Assembly: GCF_002221525.1 (NCBI RefSeq)
Contig: NZ_CP011028.1
Span: 1,623,001 to 1,687,000, forward strand
Origin: Pseudoalteromonas espejiana DSM 9414
GTDB lineage: Bacteria; Pseudomonadota; Gammaproteobacteria; Enterobacterales; Alteromonadaceae
Length of the DNA: 64,000 nt
Reading direction: 5' to 3'
Shown: piece after piece, positions 36,816-44,831 of the stretch
Position numbering within the stretch: the first letter of the stretch is position 1
How the letters are laid out: every line of letters begins with the position of its first letter
The notes under the pieces: model-generated
Databases searched by the model: none
Told to the model about the DNA's origin: nothing
Seen by the model: only the letters and a program-made list of their open reading frames with translations
Translations under genes and position numbers: made by a program

Positions 36816-36842
36816 AATTTATCATCCGTTTAAATTTAAAAT

Positions 36843-36861
36843 AAGTTCAAATAATGAACTT
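36843..36861. promoter_or_regulatory. Inverted repeat upstream of the protease gene
   Basis: Perfect arms AAGTTCA and TGAACTT, 5-base loop, 28 bases upstream of the protease start. It may be an operator or leader hairpin. Confidence 0.4.
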
Positions 36862-37102
36862 AAATATTGTACCAAAAAAAGGTAATAAAACAACATTAGT
36901 ATTATAAAATATTTATAATAAAGTTACTTTTCATTAAAAACGATAACTTATAAACTTACTTGCGCGATATAGCTTATGTCTAACTATAAAAAATATGTAA
37001 CGTAATTATTTTTATGTGGATAGCTCAGTCCGACAATTGCACTTTATGGTCACCTGCAAGTCAGTTTACTTTTAGTTGCTGGTATTTAATAAATGCCAAA
37101 AG

Positions 37103-37118
37103 CTGTATATATATACAG
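37103..37118. promoter_or_regulatory. SOS box (LexA operator)
   Basis: CTGTATATATATACAG is a perfect match to CTG-N10-CAG with the TA-alternating core of the gammaproteobacterial LexA consensus. A -10-like TATTAT lies shortly downstream (about 37127) and the UmuD-like start at 37168. DNA damage should induce this gene. Confidence 0.88.
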
Positions 37119-37167
37119 CTCTTTGGTATTATACCCTTACTCCAAACTAAAATTCTTGAAGCCCACT

Positions 37168-37536
37168 ATGCTCACAGAAAACGCCCAAATTGGGCCTCAA
37201 CTCACAGACTTAGAAAATACGCTTGACTCTACTTTTATCAAAGACTCCACATTTATCGGCCGTGCCAGTGGTCGAAGTATGGAGGGCGTAGGGATATACG
37301 ATGGAGATATACTGATAATCGATAGGGCTCAAGATGTTAAACATTATGATGTCATCGTAGCGTGCTACAACGGTCTATTTATATGCAAAATAGCAGATAT
37401 GAAGAACAACCAGCTCGTGTCCGCTAGCCCAGATTATAAGCCAGTTAAAATAAAGGCAACCGACGAGTATTGTGTTGAGGGTGTCGTTACACAGTCGATA
37501 AGAATGCATAGGGGGAGTTCTAGGTTGGGGGATTGA
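37168..37536 (+). CDS. UmuD'-like S24 protein (HumD type), SOS regulated
   Basis: Start taken at ATG 37168; an in-frame ATG at 37093 would place the SOS box inside the coding region. The 122-residue protein has the S24 dyad: Ser in RASGRSMEGVGIYDGDILIIDRA and Lys in GLFICKIADM. The N-terminal arm before the Ser is only about 36 residues and has no Ala-Gly or Cys-Gly cleavage site, so it resembles the already trimmed UmuD' form, as HumD of phage P1 does. UmuD' joins UmuC to form polymerase V; no umuC lies beside it, so it would have to use a partner encoded elsewhere. It may boost mutagenic repair in the lysogen. Confidence 0.8.
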   Translation: MLTENAQIGPQLTDLENTLDSTFIKDSTFIGRASGRSMEGVGIYDGDILIIDRAQDVKHYDVIVACYNGLFICKIADMKNNQLVSASPDYKPVKIKATDEYCVEGVVTQSIRMHRGSSRLGD

Positions 37537-37616
37537 TTTTTTAGAGTTTCCCCTCATCGAAGCTTAATTAGGCCACAATAAAGGGATACTTATAATTACT
37601 TAATCAGGTACTCCAA

Positions 37617-38681
37617 CTAGTCTCTAATACTCGGTTCTGGAAGAGCAAGTATCGCCTCACCTGCACCTCTATATAAAGGTAGACCTAATAGGTTTTCTGT
37701 TTCGCAGTGAGTCGGTTGAGGGTATTGAAAATAATGAAGATTCTTGGCCGCTACAAAAAATAGCCTTCGTCTTTTCTGAGGAACTCCGTAGTCAGCAGCC
37801 ATTAACTCTCTATGTGTTACGTCGTAACCAATATCATGAAAAGATTTATATATCTCTTCAATCATATTTGCACTTTTCACTTGTGCAAGACCGTAAACGT
37901 TCTCCATTACTACTATTTCGGGTTTTAGAGCATCGACATGCCTTATATAGTCTCTGTAAAGTACGCCAAGAGGGTCATTTGTCGCCTTTTGCTTACCTGC
38001 AACACTGAAAGGCTGACATGGGGGGCCTCCTATAATTACATCTGGGGCTTTCCCTACAGCCCTAATCACAGTCGAAGGGCAAAGTTCCGTTATATCTTCA
38101 CGGTGGAAATTCCATTCAGGTCTGTTGTGTTTTATAGTCGCTTCAGCCCACTTTTCTATATCACTTGTGAAGCAAGTTTCAAATTCAACTATGTTGTCGG
38201 AGGCTTGTTCGAAACCTAAATCAAGCCCTCCTGCACCGGTAAAGTAAGAAGCAATTTTTATTTTTCCACCAAGGTTTAAGCGTTCAAAATATTTAGCTAC
38301 TTCTTTAGCAAGTTCCTTTGCTAAACCTACGGGGACAGCATTTCCGATCTGCTTATGAATTTGCCCTAGTGTACCTTTGAATTCATAATCTATTGGAAAG
38401 TCTTGGAGTACAGCAGCCTCTCTGGGAGTTACGTACCTATCCTGTTTCGGGTGTACGAACTTGTTAAATATATAAGCAGTAACAGTAAGAGATGGTTTGT
38501 GCTCCTCCAATCGAATCAAGCGCATATTCGGACCACCTGTTTTTTTTTCCCCCGTGCGGATAAAACTTGCGTGTTGCAAGTGTTCAGGCAAGTCGCCCAT
38601 TTTTCCACCTGGAGGAAGGTGTTTCATTCTCTCAAGGACTACACCACTATATTCTCTAGTCTCATGATTTGGTAATTTCAT
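37617..38681 (-). CDS. Circularly permuted C5-cytosine DNA methyltransferase
   Basis: The 354-residue enzyme has all main C5-methylase motifs, but in a rotated order. The N-terminus holds the end of the target-recognition region (ERMKHLPPGGKMGDLP, near 18), motif IX RYVTPREAAVLQDFP (about 81) and motif X QIGNAVPVGLA (about 110). Then follow motif I FTGAGGLDLGF (about 145), motif IV GGPPCQPFS with the catalytic Cys (about 217), motif VI ENV (about 258) and motif VIII QKRRRLFFVA (about 300). In standard enzymes I comes first and IX-X last. M.BssHII is the known example of such permutation. It overlaps the endonuclease gene by four bases (ATGA). Confidence 0.88.
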   Translation of the reverse strand: MKLPNHETREYSGVVLERMKHLPPGGKMGDLPEHLQHASFIRTGEKKTGGPNMRLIRLEEHKPSLTVTAYIFNKFVHPKQDRYVTPREAAVLQDFPIDYEFKGTLGQIHKQIGNAVPVGLAKELAKEVAKYFERLNLGGKIKIASYFTGAGGLDLGFEQASDNIVEFETCFTSDIEKWAEATIKHNRPEWNFHREDITELCPSTVIRAVGKAPDVIIGGPPCQPFSVAGKQKATNDPLGVLYRDYIRHVDALKPEIVVMENVYGLAQVKSANMIEEIYKSFHDIGYDVTHRELMAADYGVPQKRRRLFFVAAKNLHYFQYPQPTHCETENLLGLPLYRGAGEAILALPEPSIRD

Positions 38682-39811
38682 ATTTTCATGTCGCGTAAAA
38701 TAGGTTCTTCTAAAGTGATTATAAAGTCGAAGGCTCTTCTAAGATCTTTAGAAAGTATTGCCTCGTGTCCATCGATCGTTTTAAAATCCTTCTCAAGACC
38801 CCACATCATATCAGTAAAAGGGGTGACGTACTCACCCCCATGTCTATATGCTGGAAGATTAGATATTATAGCTGTTTTTAATCTAGAATCACCTTTTAGG
38901 TTTGTCCCAATTTTAAGTGATTGATAAATAGCCTTCTTAATATCATCGGTGCGGTCCATCCCAGCACTTGTTTTGCTATCACTTATTGACTCTTTCTTAG
39001 GCCACCCATCTAAATCTTTAGCAATTTTAGGAGGGCTACCGCTAGCATTTGCAAGAAAAAACATTTTATTCGTTCTGTCTTTATGTGTGTATGCAGCTTT
39101 GGCTGATAACCATTCATTAATCGAATCGTTAATTATTGTTTTGTTACTTTCATCTATTAAAAAGTCGACCAAAGGTTTGAATGGCCAGAGAGCCCCTTCA
39201 AGCGTGCCTAGTGGGATGGGCCCTATACCATGAAGAAAAATTGCTGAACTGCTAGATCTCAGCTGTGATGTTGTAATTGTAAGTTTTTCATGGTTTCCAC
39301 TTAAACAGCTCTCTGGGACATTAAAAACAAAAGGGTAGGTGACCAAAGGTGCAGATTTAACCTCGGCAAAAATTATGAGTCCAGACTTGTGTTTGAGTAC
39401 TGCATCTGCGGCTTCAGAACCTCCGATGACAAGTACCTCAGATAATTCGGGATAAAGCTTTTCAATGAATCTTAAGATCATCTCACTACTAAGTTTGCCC
39501 AAAGCCCCAGATTGCGGCTTTACGGCTTTTTGGTAGGTCCATTTATTTTTATTCGTGTAGCATGGTGAACATAAATTTATAAAGCCAAGATGGGAGTTAT
39601 ACTCACTACTAATATGGCTACATTGTTCAATGGATTTTTCTACCCCAGAGGTTGCATCTATGTAGGCACAAGAAATCATTAGGTCAAAGCAAAAAGCATG
39701 AATATGCGGATCCTGTCCTTCTAGCCAGTTAAGTAATCGATCGACCTCAGTTCTCCAAGGGTAATCAACTAATGGTTGTTTTCCTTTTATATTATTAAAC
39801 TCAAATGCCAT
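38678..39811 (-). CDS. Putative type II restriction endonuclease
   Basis: Start taken at ATG 39811 because AGGGA lies five bases upstream; an in-frame start at 39841 adds ten hydrophobic residues. The 377-residue protein has a PD-(D/E)xK-like core, EAADAVLKHKSGLIIFAEVKSAPL (Asp near 134, ExK near 148). The N-terminal part has Cys/His groups (CFDLMISC, CSPCYTN) that may bind zinc. Role is inferred mainly from the four-base overlap with the methyltransferase, as in R-M pairs. Given the permuted partner, a BssHII-like specificity (GCGCGC) is a guess worth testing, not a claim. Confidence 0.72.
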   Translation of the reverse strand: MAFEFNNIKGKQPLVDYPWRTEVDRLLNWLEGQDPHIHAFCFDLMISCAYIDATSGVEKSIEQCSHISSEYNSHLGFINLCSPCYTNKNKWTYQKAVKPQSGALGKLSSEMILRFIEKLYPELSEVLVIGGSEAADAVLKHKSGLIIFAEVKSAPLVTYPFVFNVPESCLSGNHEKLTITTSQLRSSSSAIFLHGIGPIPLGTLEGALWPFKPLVDFLIDESNKTIINDSINEWLSAKAAYTHKDRTNKMFFLANASGSPPKIAKDLDGWPKKESISDSKTSAGMDRTDDIKKAIYQSLKIGTNLKGDSRLKTAIISNLPAYRHGGEYVTPFTDMMWGLEKDFKTIDGHEAILSKDLRRAFDFIITLEEPILRDMKI

Positions 39812-39988
39812 TTCATTCCCTAAAAAAAATATATATATCAATACTTAATCTTAATTATATTTTGCAGGATAAAAGTCTTTTTTTCTACTTAAAGTTGTTG
39901 TTCTTGATAAACGTAGAGCTCATAGCTCATTTGAGCTATTGATAGGAATGCAATTATTTGCATTGTTCAACTGAGTTGGGTTTCAAGT

Positions 39989-40016
39989 ATTAGGCTCACA
40001 TGAGAATGAGCCTAAT
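39989..40016. terminator. Probable terminator at the end of the leftward phage operon
   Basis: Perfect 10-bp arms ATTAGGCTCA and TGAGCCTAAT with an 8-base loop, just past the thyX stop. The T-run is poor in both directions, so efficiency is uncertain. Confidence 0.6.
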
Positions 40017-40021
40017 ATTCT

Positions 40022-40888
40022 TTATTGACAAACAACATGCCCCTTAATGAGCTGTCTATGTTGAATCCAGCCACGGAAGTTACCCGACCAACGACCACCG
40101 TCAACGTCAAAGTGTGTAACGCCAATACGTTTAGCTTTGGCCTTCGTTAGCTTATGGTAATTAGGAATAGGTGTAGCTTGATGCTCGAAAGGGGAGGCAT
40201 GAACACGGTCGCCTGATGTTAATGACTCAAAGATACGCAGCGCCTTGTCTAGTGACATATCAAGCGTACGGTAGCTAACCTGCGCACAGCACGAAACAGA
40301 AATAATTAGTAGCTCTTGTAGCTCGTAGCACTCACGCATTTCGTCAGTTATGTAGGGTAAATGCCACTCCTGATAGCCTAGTTCAACAGGAACACTGTTA
40401 TTTAAGGCCGTGCTTATTTTACGTGCGAGTTCACGTATCTCTGGTTGTGCGTCTTTGTGGTCGCGTAACCATAAGAAATTCGCCCACTCCGTCGATGTAA
40501 CCACAACCTTCATTGTCTGAAAGGTTTCTAATATACGATTCGAGACTTGCTTGTGTAGCTTTACCTTTTCCATTCCCCAATGAAACATACATGCCGCTTT
40601 CGATGCACCTTTCCACAAAGCGCGTGCTAAGCAGGACGGGAGGGTCTTTAAAGTCGTCTGGGCTTGCATACCACTCTGGTTCGTGCCCCAGTGTATAGGC
40701 AACTCTGGCGTATTCCATACTTGTTGTCTCACTTTCTTTGTTGGTATAGCGCGTGAGCTTGCACTGTTTCTTGAGAAAACACGATGCGTCATAAGCTCCG
40801 CGTGAATGAATCTAGGGTATTCTAGTTCTGCTGTTGTAATACGTACGCCATTGGCGATTGAATCTGCAATAATTTTTACTGTTATCAT
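40022..40888 (-). CDS. thyX: Flavin-dependent thymidylate synthase (phage ThyX-type)
   Basis: The 288-residue protein has the ThyX signature region FIHAELMTHRVFSRNSASSRAIP near residues 28-50 (the RHRxxSxNxxSxR-like motif) and the C-terminal HASPFEHQATP. ThyX makes dTMP from dUMP with FAD and methylene-folate, boosting thymidine supply for phage DNA synthesis. Phage enzymes of this group can also act in pyrimidine modification; nothing here decides. It is the last gene of the long leftward operon. Confidence 0.87.
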   Translation of the reverse strand: MITVKIIADSIANGVRITTAELEYPRFIHAELMTHRVFSRNSASSRAIPTKKVRQQVWNTPELPIHWGTNQSGMQAQTTLKTLPSCLARALWKGASKAACMFHWGMEKVKLHKQVSNRILETFQTMKVVVTSTEWANFLWLRDHKDAQPEIRELARKISTALNNSVPVELGYQEWHLPYITDEMRECYELQELLIISVSCCAQVSYRTLDMSLDKALRIFESLTSGDRVHASPFEHQATPIPNYHKLTKAKAKRIGVTHFDVDGGRWSGNFRGWIQHRQLIKGHVVCQ

Positions 40889-40892
40889 ATTT

Positions 40893-40907
40893 ATTAGTGT
40901 TACTGTT
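40893..40907. promoter_or_regulatory. Phage operator-like motif (weak copy) before thyX
   Basis: ATTAGT-GTT-ACTGTT, a variant of AACAGT-N3-ACTGTT, lying between the excisionase stop and the thyX ATG. It partly overlaps coding sequence and may be fortuitous. Confidence 0.4.
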
Positions 40908-41082
40908 TAAGCCAGTCGTTAAAATTTTCTACATGTATGAGTAAACGGCCATCCTGCGCTCTGCGCCAGTGCTTTTCCTCAAATAGTTGTCCACGCTTAA
41001 TTTTGCTACGTAGGGCGGCAACGGTGTAACCCGTTGCCTTAGCCATAGCGTTAAGCGTTACCCACTCAACGTTAAAAGCCAT
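40900..41082 (-). CDS. Excisionase-like small DNA-binding protein
   Basis: From ATG 41082, five bases after GGGGG, the product is 60 residues; an in-frame ATG at 41094 overlaps the preceding gene. The sequence FNVEWVTLNAMAKATGYTVAALRSKIKRGQLFEEKHWRRAQDGR reads as a winged helix-turn-helix of the phage excisionase group, which bends att DNA for a tyrosine integrase. No integrase lies in the window, so the assignment rests on this pattern alone. Confidence 0.62.
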   Translation of the reverse strand: MAFNVEWVTLNAMAKATGYTVAALRSKIKRGQLFEEKHWRRAQDGRLLIHVENFNDWLKQ

Positions 41083-41083
41083 A

Positions 41084-41494
41084 TTAACCCCCATTAAGCA
41101 ATAAATGTTCTGCGGCTATAGGGAACAGCTCAAGCTGCCTAGCACGCGCGATTAACAACTCGTAGTCACCCATAGAGGCAGATATAAGGGCAACTAAAAG
41201 CTCGAATTGATCTCTTTCAAATTCTTCAGCCATTGCTGATAACATGCGAATCATGCAGTAGCCGACGTCCTCAGATACAAAGTTAGGTCTATATATAAGG
41301 GCGTTCTTAATGTAATAATTTCTTTTTCCGCGTTCCAAGCCGGTTGTGTCTTTGAGGCCAAAGCGCCAAATGTATTTAAACGCATTACCTGTTGCAAAAT
41401 CCATATGCCTAATAAAGTGAATAGCCTCCACTGAGCGGGTGTTGTAGTGGGGCGATTTTTCTATAATGTCATGTTGTTGTGCTGAGTCAGGCAT
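41084..41494 (-). CDS. DUF3310 phage protein
   Basis: The 136-residue protein contains HYNTRSVEAIHFIRHMDFATGNAFKYIWRFGLKDTTGLERGKRNYYIK, the core of DUF3310, a small domain widespread in phages that replicate with T7-like polymerases. Its role is unknown; a link to nucleotide metabolism has been proposed. It lies between the repressor and the excisionase-like gene in the leftward operon. Confidence 0.75.
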   Translation of the reverse strand: MPDSAQQHDIIEKSPHYNTRSVEAIHFIRHMDFATGNAFKYIWRFGLKDTTGLERGKRNYYIKNALIYRPNFVSEDVGYCMIRMLSAMAEEFERDQFELLVALISASMGDYELLIARARQLELFPIAAEHLLLNGG

Positions 41495-41522
41495 TTAAAT
41501 TCCTTTAGTACACACTCGTACT

Positions 41523-42125
41523 CTATCTAAATTTTCTCCCTCTAGCTTGCGGATTATATACAGACACGACTCTAAAAACGTCGTCTTTAGGGTCAACTAA
41601 ATAGCGTCTTCCACCTTGCCAGAGTTGTTCCAAGATCTCCCAGCCTTCTTCGGTTTCTGATAGCTCACCAAACACAATTGGTTGTCCCTTCTTACGAAGG
41701 TAAACCACTCTGTCGCCATCCCGTACGTTACCCTTTGGGTTAACGAGCAGCATTGACCCTTTCTTTAGGCCGAAATCGTCGTAGTCCACTTCTATGAAGT
41801 ACGACTCATCGCATTCGAGTATAGTCTCAACAAGCGCTGACGGGTTTGTTGGCTTACGCCCCGACAGCGTTGCTAATACTCGTAACGGCTTCTCTGGAAC
41901 AGTGTCCGAGGAAGCACCGAAGTCAGACAGCTCAAGCCCTGTAAAAGCGGTGAACTTAGTCAAAAAGTCAGTGTTAAGCGGAATCGTCCCTCTCAGATAT
42001 TGACTGAAAGCCGACTGGTTCATGCCCATAGCCTTTGCTGCTCTGGCCTGACTTAGCGCCGTAGCATCTTTATGGGATGACCATGCAAGCTGTACTTTCT
42101 TTAGTACATCATTACTGTATTCCAT
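41523..42125 (-). CDS. CI-like phage repressor with degenerate S24 domain
   Basis: The 200-residue protein has an N-terminal XRE helix-turn-helix (ALSQARAAKAMGMNQSAFSQYLRGTIPLN, residues 19-47) and a C-terminal LexA/CI-like domain (SYFIEVDYDDFGLKKGSMLLVNPKGNVRDGDRVVYLR). Where active S24 proteins have GDSM, this one has YDDF, and the strand that normally holds the Lys reads PIVFGEL. Both dyad residues therefore appear lost, so self-cleavage after DNA damage is unlikely. A perfect palindrome stands 43 bases upstream, fitting autoregulation. It is the best candidate to bind the operator-like sites in the element. Confidence 0.78.
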   Translation of the reverse strand: MEYSNDVLKKVQLAWSSHKDATALSQARAAKAMGMNQSAFSQYLRGTIPLNTDFLTKFTAFTGLELSDFGASSDTVPEKPLRVLATLSGRKPTNPSALVETILECDESYFIEVDYDDFGLKKGSMLLVNPKGNVRDGDRVVYLRKKGQPIVFGELSETEEGWEILEQLWQGGRRYLVDPKDDVFRVVSVYNPQARGRKFR

Positions 42126-42167
42126 CTTAAAAATTCCCCGTTGTGGTTGTGTTGCTTATACATAATT

Positions 42168-42184
42168 TAACAGTAGCACTGTTA
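42168..42184. promoter_or_regulatory. Phage operator, perfect palindrome before the repressor gene
   Basis: TAACAGT-AGC-ACTGTTA: 7-base arms, perfectly symmetric, in the gap upstream of the repressor start. This is the best-formed copy of the motif that recurs in other phage gaps. Confidence 0.75.
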
Positions 42185-42260
42185 CATGTCAACGCATATG
42201 TTAACGTTTGCTAAGACATGAACACCACATTCGGAGTGGCCTCCAGCCGATCTAGCCTCC

Positions 42261-42716
42261 CTATAATCGATGGTCTGAAAGCCCCCCCTCTAATGTAGTT
42301 TCCTCAATAAATGCTGCTATAGCTGTGTAGTTTAATTTTTCTGCACGATTGGCAAATTCTTCGGCGGTTATGCCGTTAACCCATTCGCTAGGGTCAGTTA
42401 GGACAACACCACAAACTTGTCGTTGATGTTTTATGGCTTCGCAGCCGATGATCACTACTGCAAGCTCATGGGCCTCTACAGCTTCATTAAGCCACAATAG
42501 CTGCTGTGCAGATAAGTCGGGCTTAACGACCGTCGTAGGCCGCTTGGGTAGTGTCTTTATGAATTTGTACTCAGCCCATAACGGGCGTTTTCCATTGCGG
42601 TGCCGATAAAATGCGTCAGGTACGCCACCCGCGAAATTATCGTTGATTTTCCACATACGCATTATATTCGAATTCAGTCTTTTGCCGACGTTCGCTGTGT
42701 ACTGTGATTCAATCAT
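42261..42716 (-). CDS. VRR-NUC-like phage nuclease
   Basis: The 151-residue protein has GGVPDAFYRHRNGKRPLWAEYKFIK (Asp near 34, ExK near 49), the order of catalytic residues in PD-(D/E)xK/VRR-NUC nucleases, followed by a helix-rich tail. Such enzymes act on branched or nicked DNA in phage replication and recombination. It overlaps the exonuclease gene upstream by one base. Confidence 0.65.
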   Translation of the reverse strand: MIESQYTANVGKRLNSNIMRMWKINDNFAGGVPDAFYRHRNGKRPLWAEYKFIKTLPKRPTTVVKPDLSAQQLLWLNEAVEAHELAVVIIGCEAIKHQRQVCGVVLTDPSEWVNGITAEEFANRAEKLNYTAIAAFIEETTLEGGLSDHRL

Positions 42717-43264
42717 TACAAGCCCAACGCCTCTAATCGCTTGAATAGAGTAAGCGCTTGTGCCTCTGCGTCGAATAATGCGTGGTGTGCAACAGTCGGC
42801 TCAACTCGTTCAATTTGTGGGGTTAGGTTCTTGATAGTGCGGTAACACATATCGCCACGGTAAGACCAAGGGCGGGGGAGGCCACAAATCTTGCAGGCTT
42901 CGGCTATCAGCACATTGTCCATCGCTGCGCCATTACCCCACAGGCGAATTTCGTCGGCAGGTACACCTTTCGATTGCTCCGCGATAAACTCGCTTAGCTC
43001 GATTAGTGCGTCTTTAACTGGCTTATGTGCGTAGTTACCCTTAAACTCGTCACGCTCTGCTTGCTCTTGCTGTAGCCACCATAGGACGGTACTCGCGTCG
43101 ATGCGGAAACCTGCTTTTTGGCTATCTTCGAGGCTAATACGAGTGTAGTAGCCTTTGTGTATCTTTCTGTTTTTTAAATCCATTGGAACAATGCCGATTG
43201 ACAGAATCGCGTCACCTGCGTTCGTGCCCATAGACTCGATGTCCACCATGTAATCGCTGACCAT
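42716..43264 (-). CDS. DnaQ-like 3'-5' exonuclease
   Basis: The 182-residue protein begins MVSDYMVDIESMGTNAGDAILSIGIV, with the DxE metal pair, and has further segments WGNGAAMDNVLIAEACKICG and HHALFDAEAQALTLF that give the remaining acids and the motif III His-x4-Asp. It resembles the RNase T/RecE-like exonuclease group common in prophages. It would trim 3' ends of DNA or RNA. Confidence 0.82.
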   Translation of the reverse strand: MVSDYMVDIESMGTNAGDAILSIGIVPMDLKNRKIHKGYYTRISLEDSQKAGFRIDASTVLWWLQQEQAERDEFKGNYAHKPVKDALIELSEFIAEQSKGVPADEIRLWGNGAAMDNVLIAEACKICGLPRPWSYRGDMCYRTIKNLTPQIERVEPTVAHHALFDAEAQALTLFKRLEALGL

Positions 43265-43457
43265 TATATTCTCCTGTTACCATTGGCCACCAAAAATTTA
43301 AGGCGCTAATGTAAAGTATTGTAAAGGTGTTTTGAAGTGTTAATTTTATGAAATTTAATAAAAAATTAATTGTTAACGAAAGATTCAAAAAATAGTAAAT
43401 TTTTATGATCAAACTTTAAACATTCATTCATTTTGCTTTAATATTTTACACAAAAAA

Positions 43458-43479
43458 GCCGACCCTAAAACGAGTCGGC
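43458..43479 (-). terminator. Intrinsic terminator inside the leftward phage region
   Basis: Arms GCCGAC and GTCGGC; on the minus strand TTTTTTGTG follows. It ends the unit of the gene at 43504-44211. The remainder of the gap (43265-43503) is AT-rich and holds no gene I can support, but may hold a promoter. Confidence 0.8.
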
Positions 43480-43503
43480 CAATGCCCTAAAGTGGTAGGG
43501 CTA

Positions 43504-44211
43504 TTATGCTGCTTCGGTCTTTGAAGCAAATAAAGCGCTATACATTTCAACAGCTTGCTCGTATAACTCGTCTGGAGCATGAGCGACAAGTGATATGTCG
43601 TAGTTGAAGAAATTACCTGAGCTATTAGACTCGGACACAACGCCTAATTGCCACACACAACCAAAGCGAGGGTTGCCTTGTTTTTCTTCGTCATTAATCA
43701 GGGTGTTCCAGATTCGTGACTTTTTGACTTTAACCCCCGGCATATCAAGTAGTGCAACAGATTTCGGATTACCTTCATCATCTAGCAGTAATACTAGGTG
43801 AGTAGGGTTCTCAGAAATATCATGGTCTTTCACCGCTAGACCTTGTTCTTCTAGTGCGTCTAGGGCTTCTTGTTCTGTGTCGTATGAACCGACCATACCG
43901 CCGCCTAACTTACGTTTACGCCATACAACGATTTTCTTTGTAAAGCTTAAGTTGATTAGGAACAGCGATGTGTATAGTTCTTCTGTAACGCTATTCATGA
44001 TCATACCAGCTTGTGCGCCGTCAACTTGTTTAGGGTTGCCAGGCTCTACTTCTGGGTTGATCATTTGTAACAGTTTTAAGCGAGGAATGGCTAAGTCGTC
44101 AGTGCTAACATTTTCAGAGCCGCGGCCAACGTATTCGCTACGTTCTTCAATAGTTGCTACACCTGTGAACTTATCTTCTGCTTTAACAGCTACGTTAGTG
44201 TTATTTGCCAT
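43504..44211 (-). CDS. Phage early protein, possibly single-strand DNA binding
   Basis: I recognise the style but not a named family. The 235-residue protein starts with a flexible polar segment, then TDDLAIPRLKLLQMINPEV and a central beta-rich part (SLFLINLSFTKKIVVWRKRK), and ends with a helix and a short acidic tail. Proteins with this plan occur beside helicase and polymerase genes in phages and are candidates for gp2.5-like ssDNA binding. It has its own terminator and two operator-like sites upstream, so it is probably strongly expressed early. Confidence 0.6.
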   Translation of the reverse strand: MANNTNVAVKAEDKFTGVATIEERSEYVGRGSENVSTDDLAIPRLKLLQMINPEVEPGNPKQVDGAQAGMIMNSVTEELYTSLFLINLSFTKKIVVWRKRKLGGGMVGSYDTEQEALDALEEQGLAVKDHDISENPTHLVLLLDDEGNPKSVALLDMPGVKVKKSRIWNTLINDEEKQGNPRFGCVWQLGVVSESNSSGNFFNYDISLVAHAPDELYEQAVEMYSALFASKTEAA

Positions 44212-44362
44212 GATGGTATTCCTTATATTCGTTATTCATTATTCGTTAATGAGTCATTGGATCAAGTTATTTGATCGAAAAACACCCAACGACTGACTAG
44301 GAAGTAGGGGGTTAGCAAGCAACCACAACAGGTACATAGAGAGAACCAGTTGAGGCTGCAAT

Positions 44363-44402
44363 ATTAGTATTACTGTTAAATCAAGTCAACAGTGTTACTA
44401 AT
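44363..44402. promoter_or_regulatory. Two phage operator-like motifs before gene 43504-44211
   Basis: ATTAGT-ATT-ACTGTT (44363-44377) and AACAGT-GTT-ACTAAT (44388-44402), 25 bases apart start to start. They are in the 190-base gap upstream of the leftward gene, where its promoter must lie. Confidence 0.65.
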
Positions 44403-44830
44403 TAATTTTTACGTACCGATAGTTTTCTTACTTGAACGGGTTTTACTCCTGCTAGTGTGTCACCCATTGAAATAAGCTCTCTAAATGGTGCTGCATTGAC
44501 TTTACGCTGTAGGAGGTAAAACGCATCATTGTCTTTAATGTACTCGTACAATGCGTCCCAATCCGTAACAGAGGGTTGTGTTTCTTCGCTCATAGATATA
44601 GCACCTACGCCAACGTAAGCTACTTTTTCGCCTACTTCTAGGGTTGCTTTTAGGTAGTTCTCAAGCTCGGTTTTACGCTCTTTAAGAGCTTTTAGCTGCT
44701 CTGCTTCAATTAGAGCTATCTCGCGACGAACGCGAAACAACTCGGTAACTACAGCCTTACGGTCTGGTAGCTCGCTGGCCGGAATATCTGATAGTTCAAA
44801 CTCTTCATTTAATTTCTCTGCTGCTGACAT
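44402..44830 (-). CDS. Phage protein of unknown function with helical core
   Basis: The 142-residue protein has a charged helical stretch (LFRVRREIALIEAEQLKALKERKTELENYLKATLEV, about residues 31-66), likely coiled coil, then a small mixed domain (VTDWDALYEYIKDNDAFYLLQRKVNAAPFRELI). Such proteins often lie in replication modules of phages; no function is assigned. It is separated by one base from the next gene upstream. Confidence 0.6.
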   Translation of the reverse strand: MSAAEKLNEEFELSDIPASELPDRKAVVTELFRVRREIALIEAEQLKALKERKTELENYLKATLEVGEKVAYVGVGAISMSEETQPSVTDWDALYEYIKDNDAFYLLQRKVNAAPFRELISMGDTLAGVKPVQVRKLSVRKN

Positions 44831-44831
44831 T

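Noticed and set aside
40431..40718. 95-residue open frame on the minus strand inside thyX
   Set aside because: It lies wholly within thyX in another frame, has no ribosome site and no recognisable motif.
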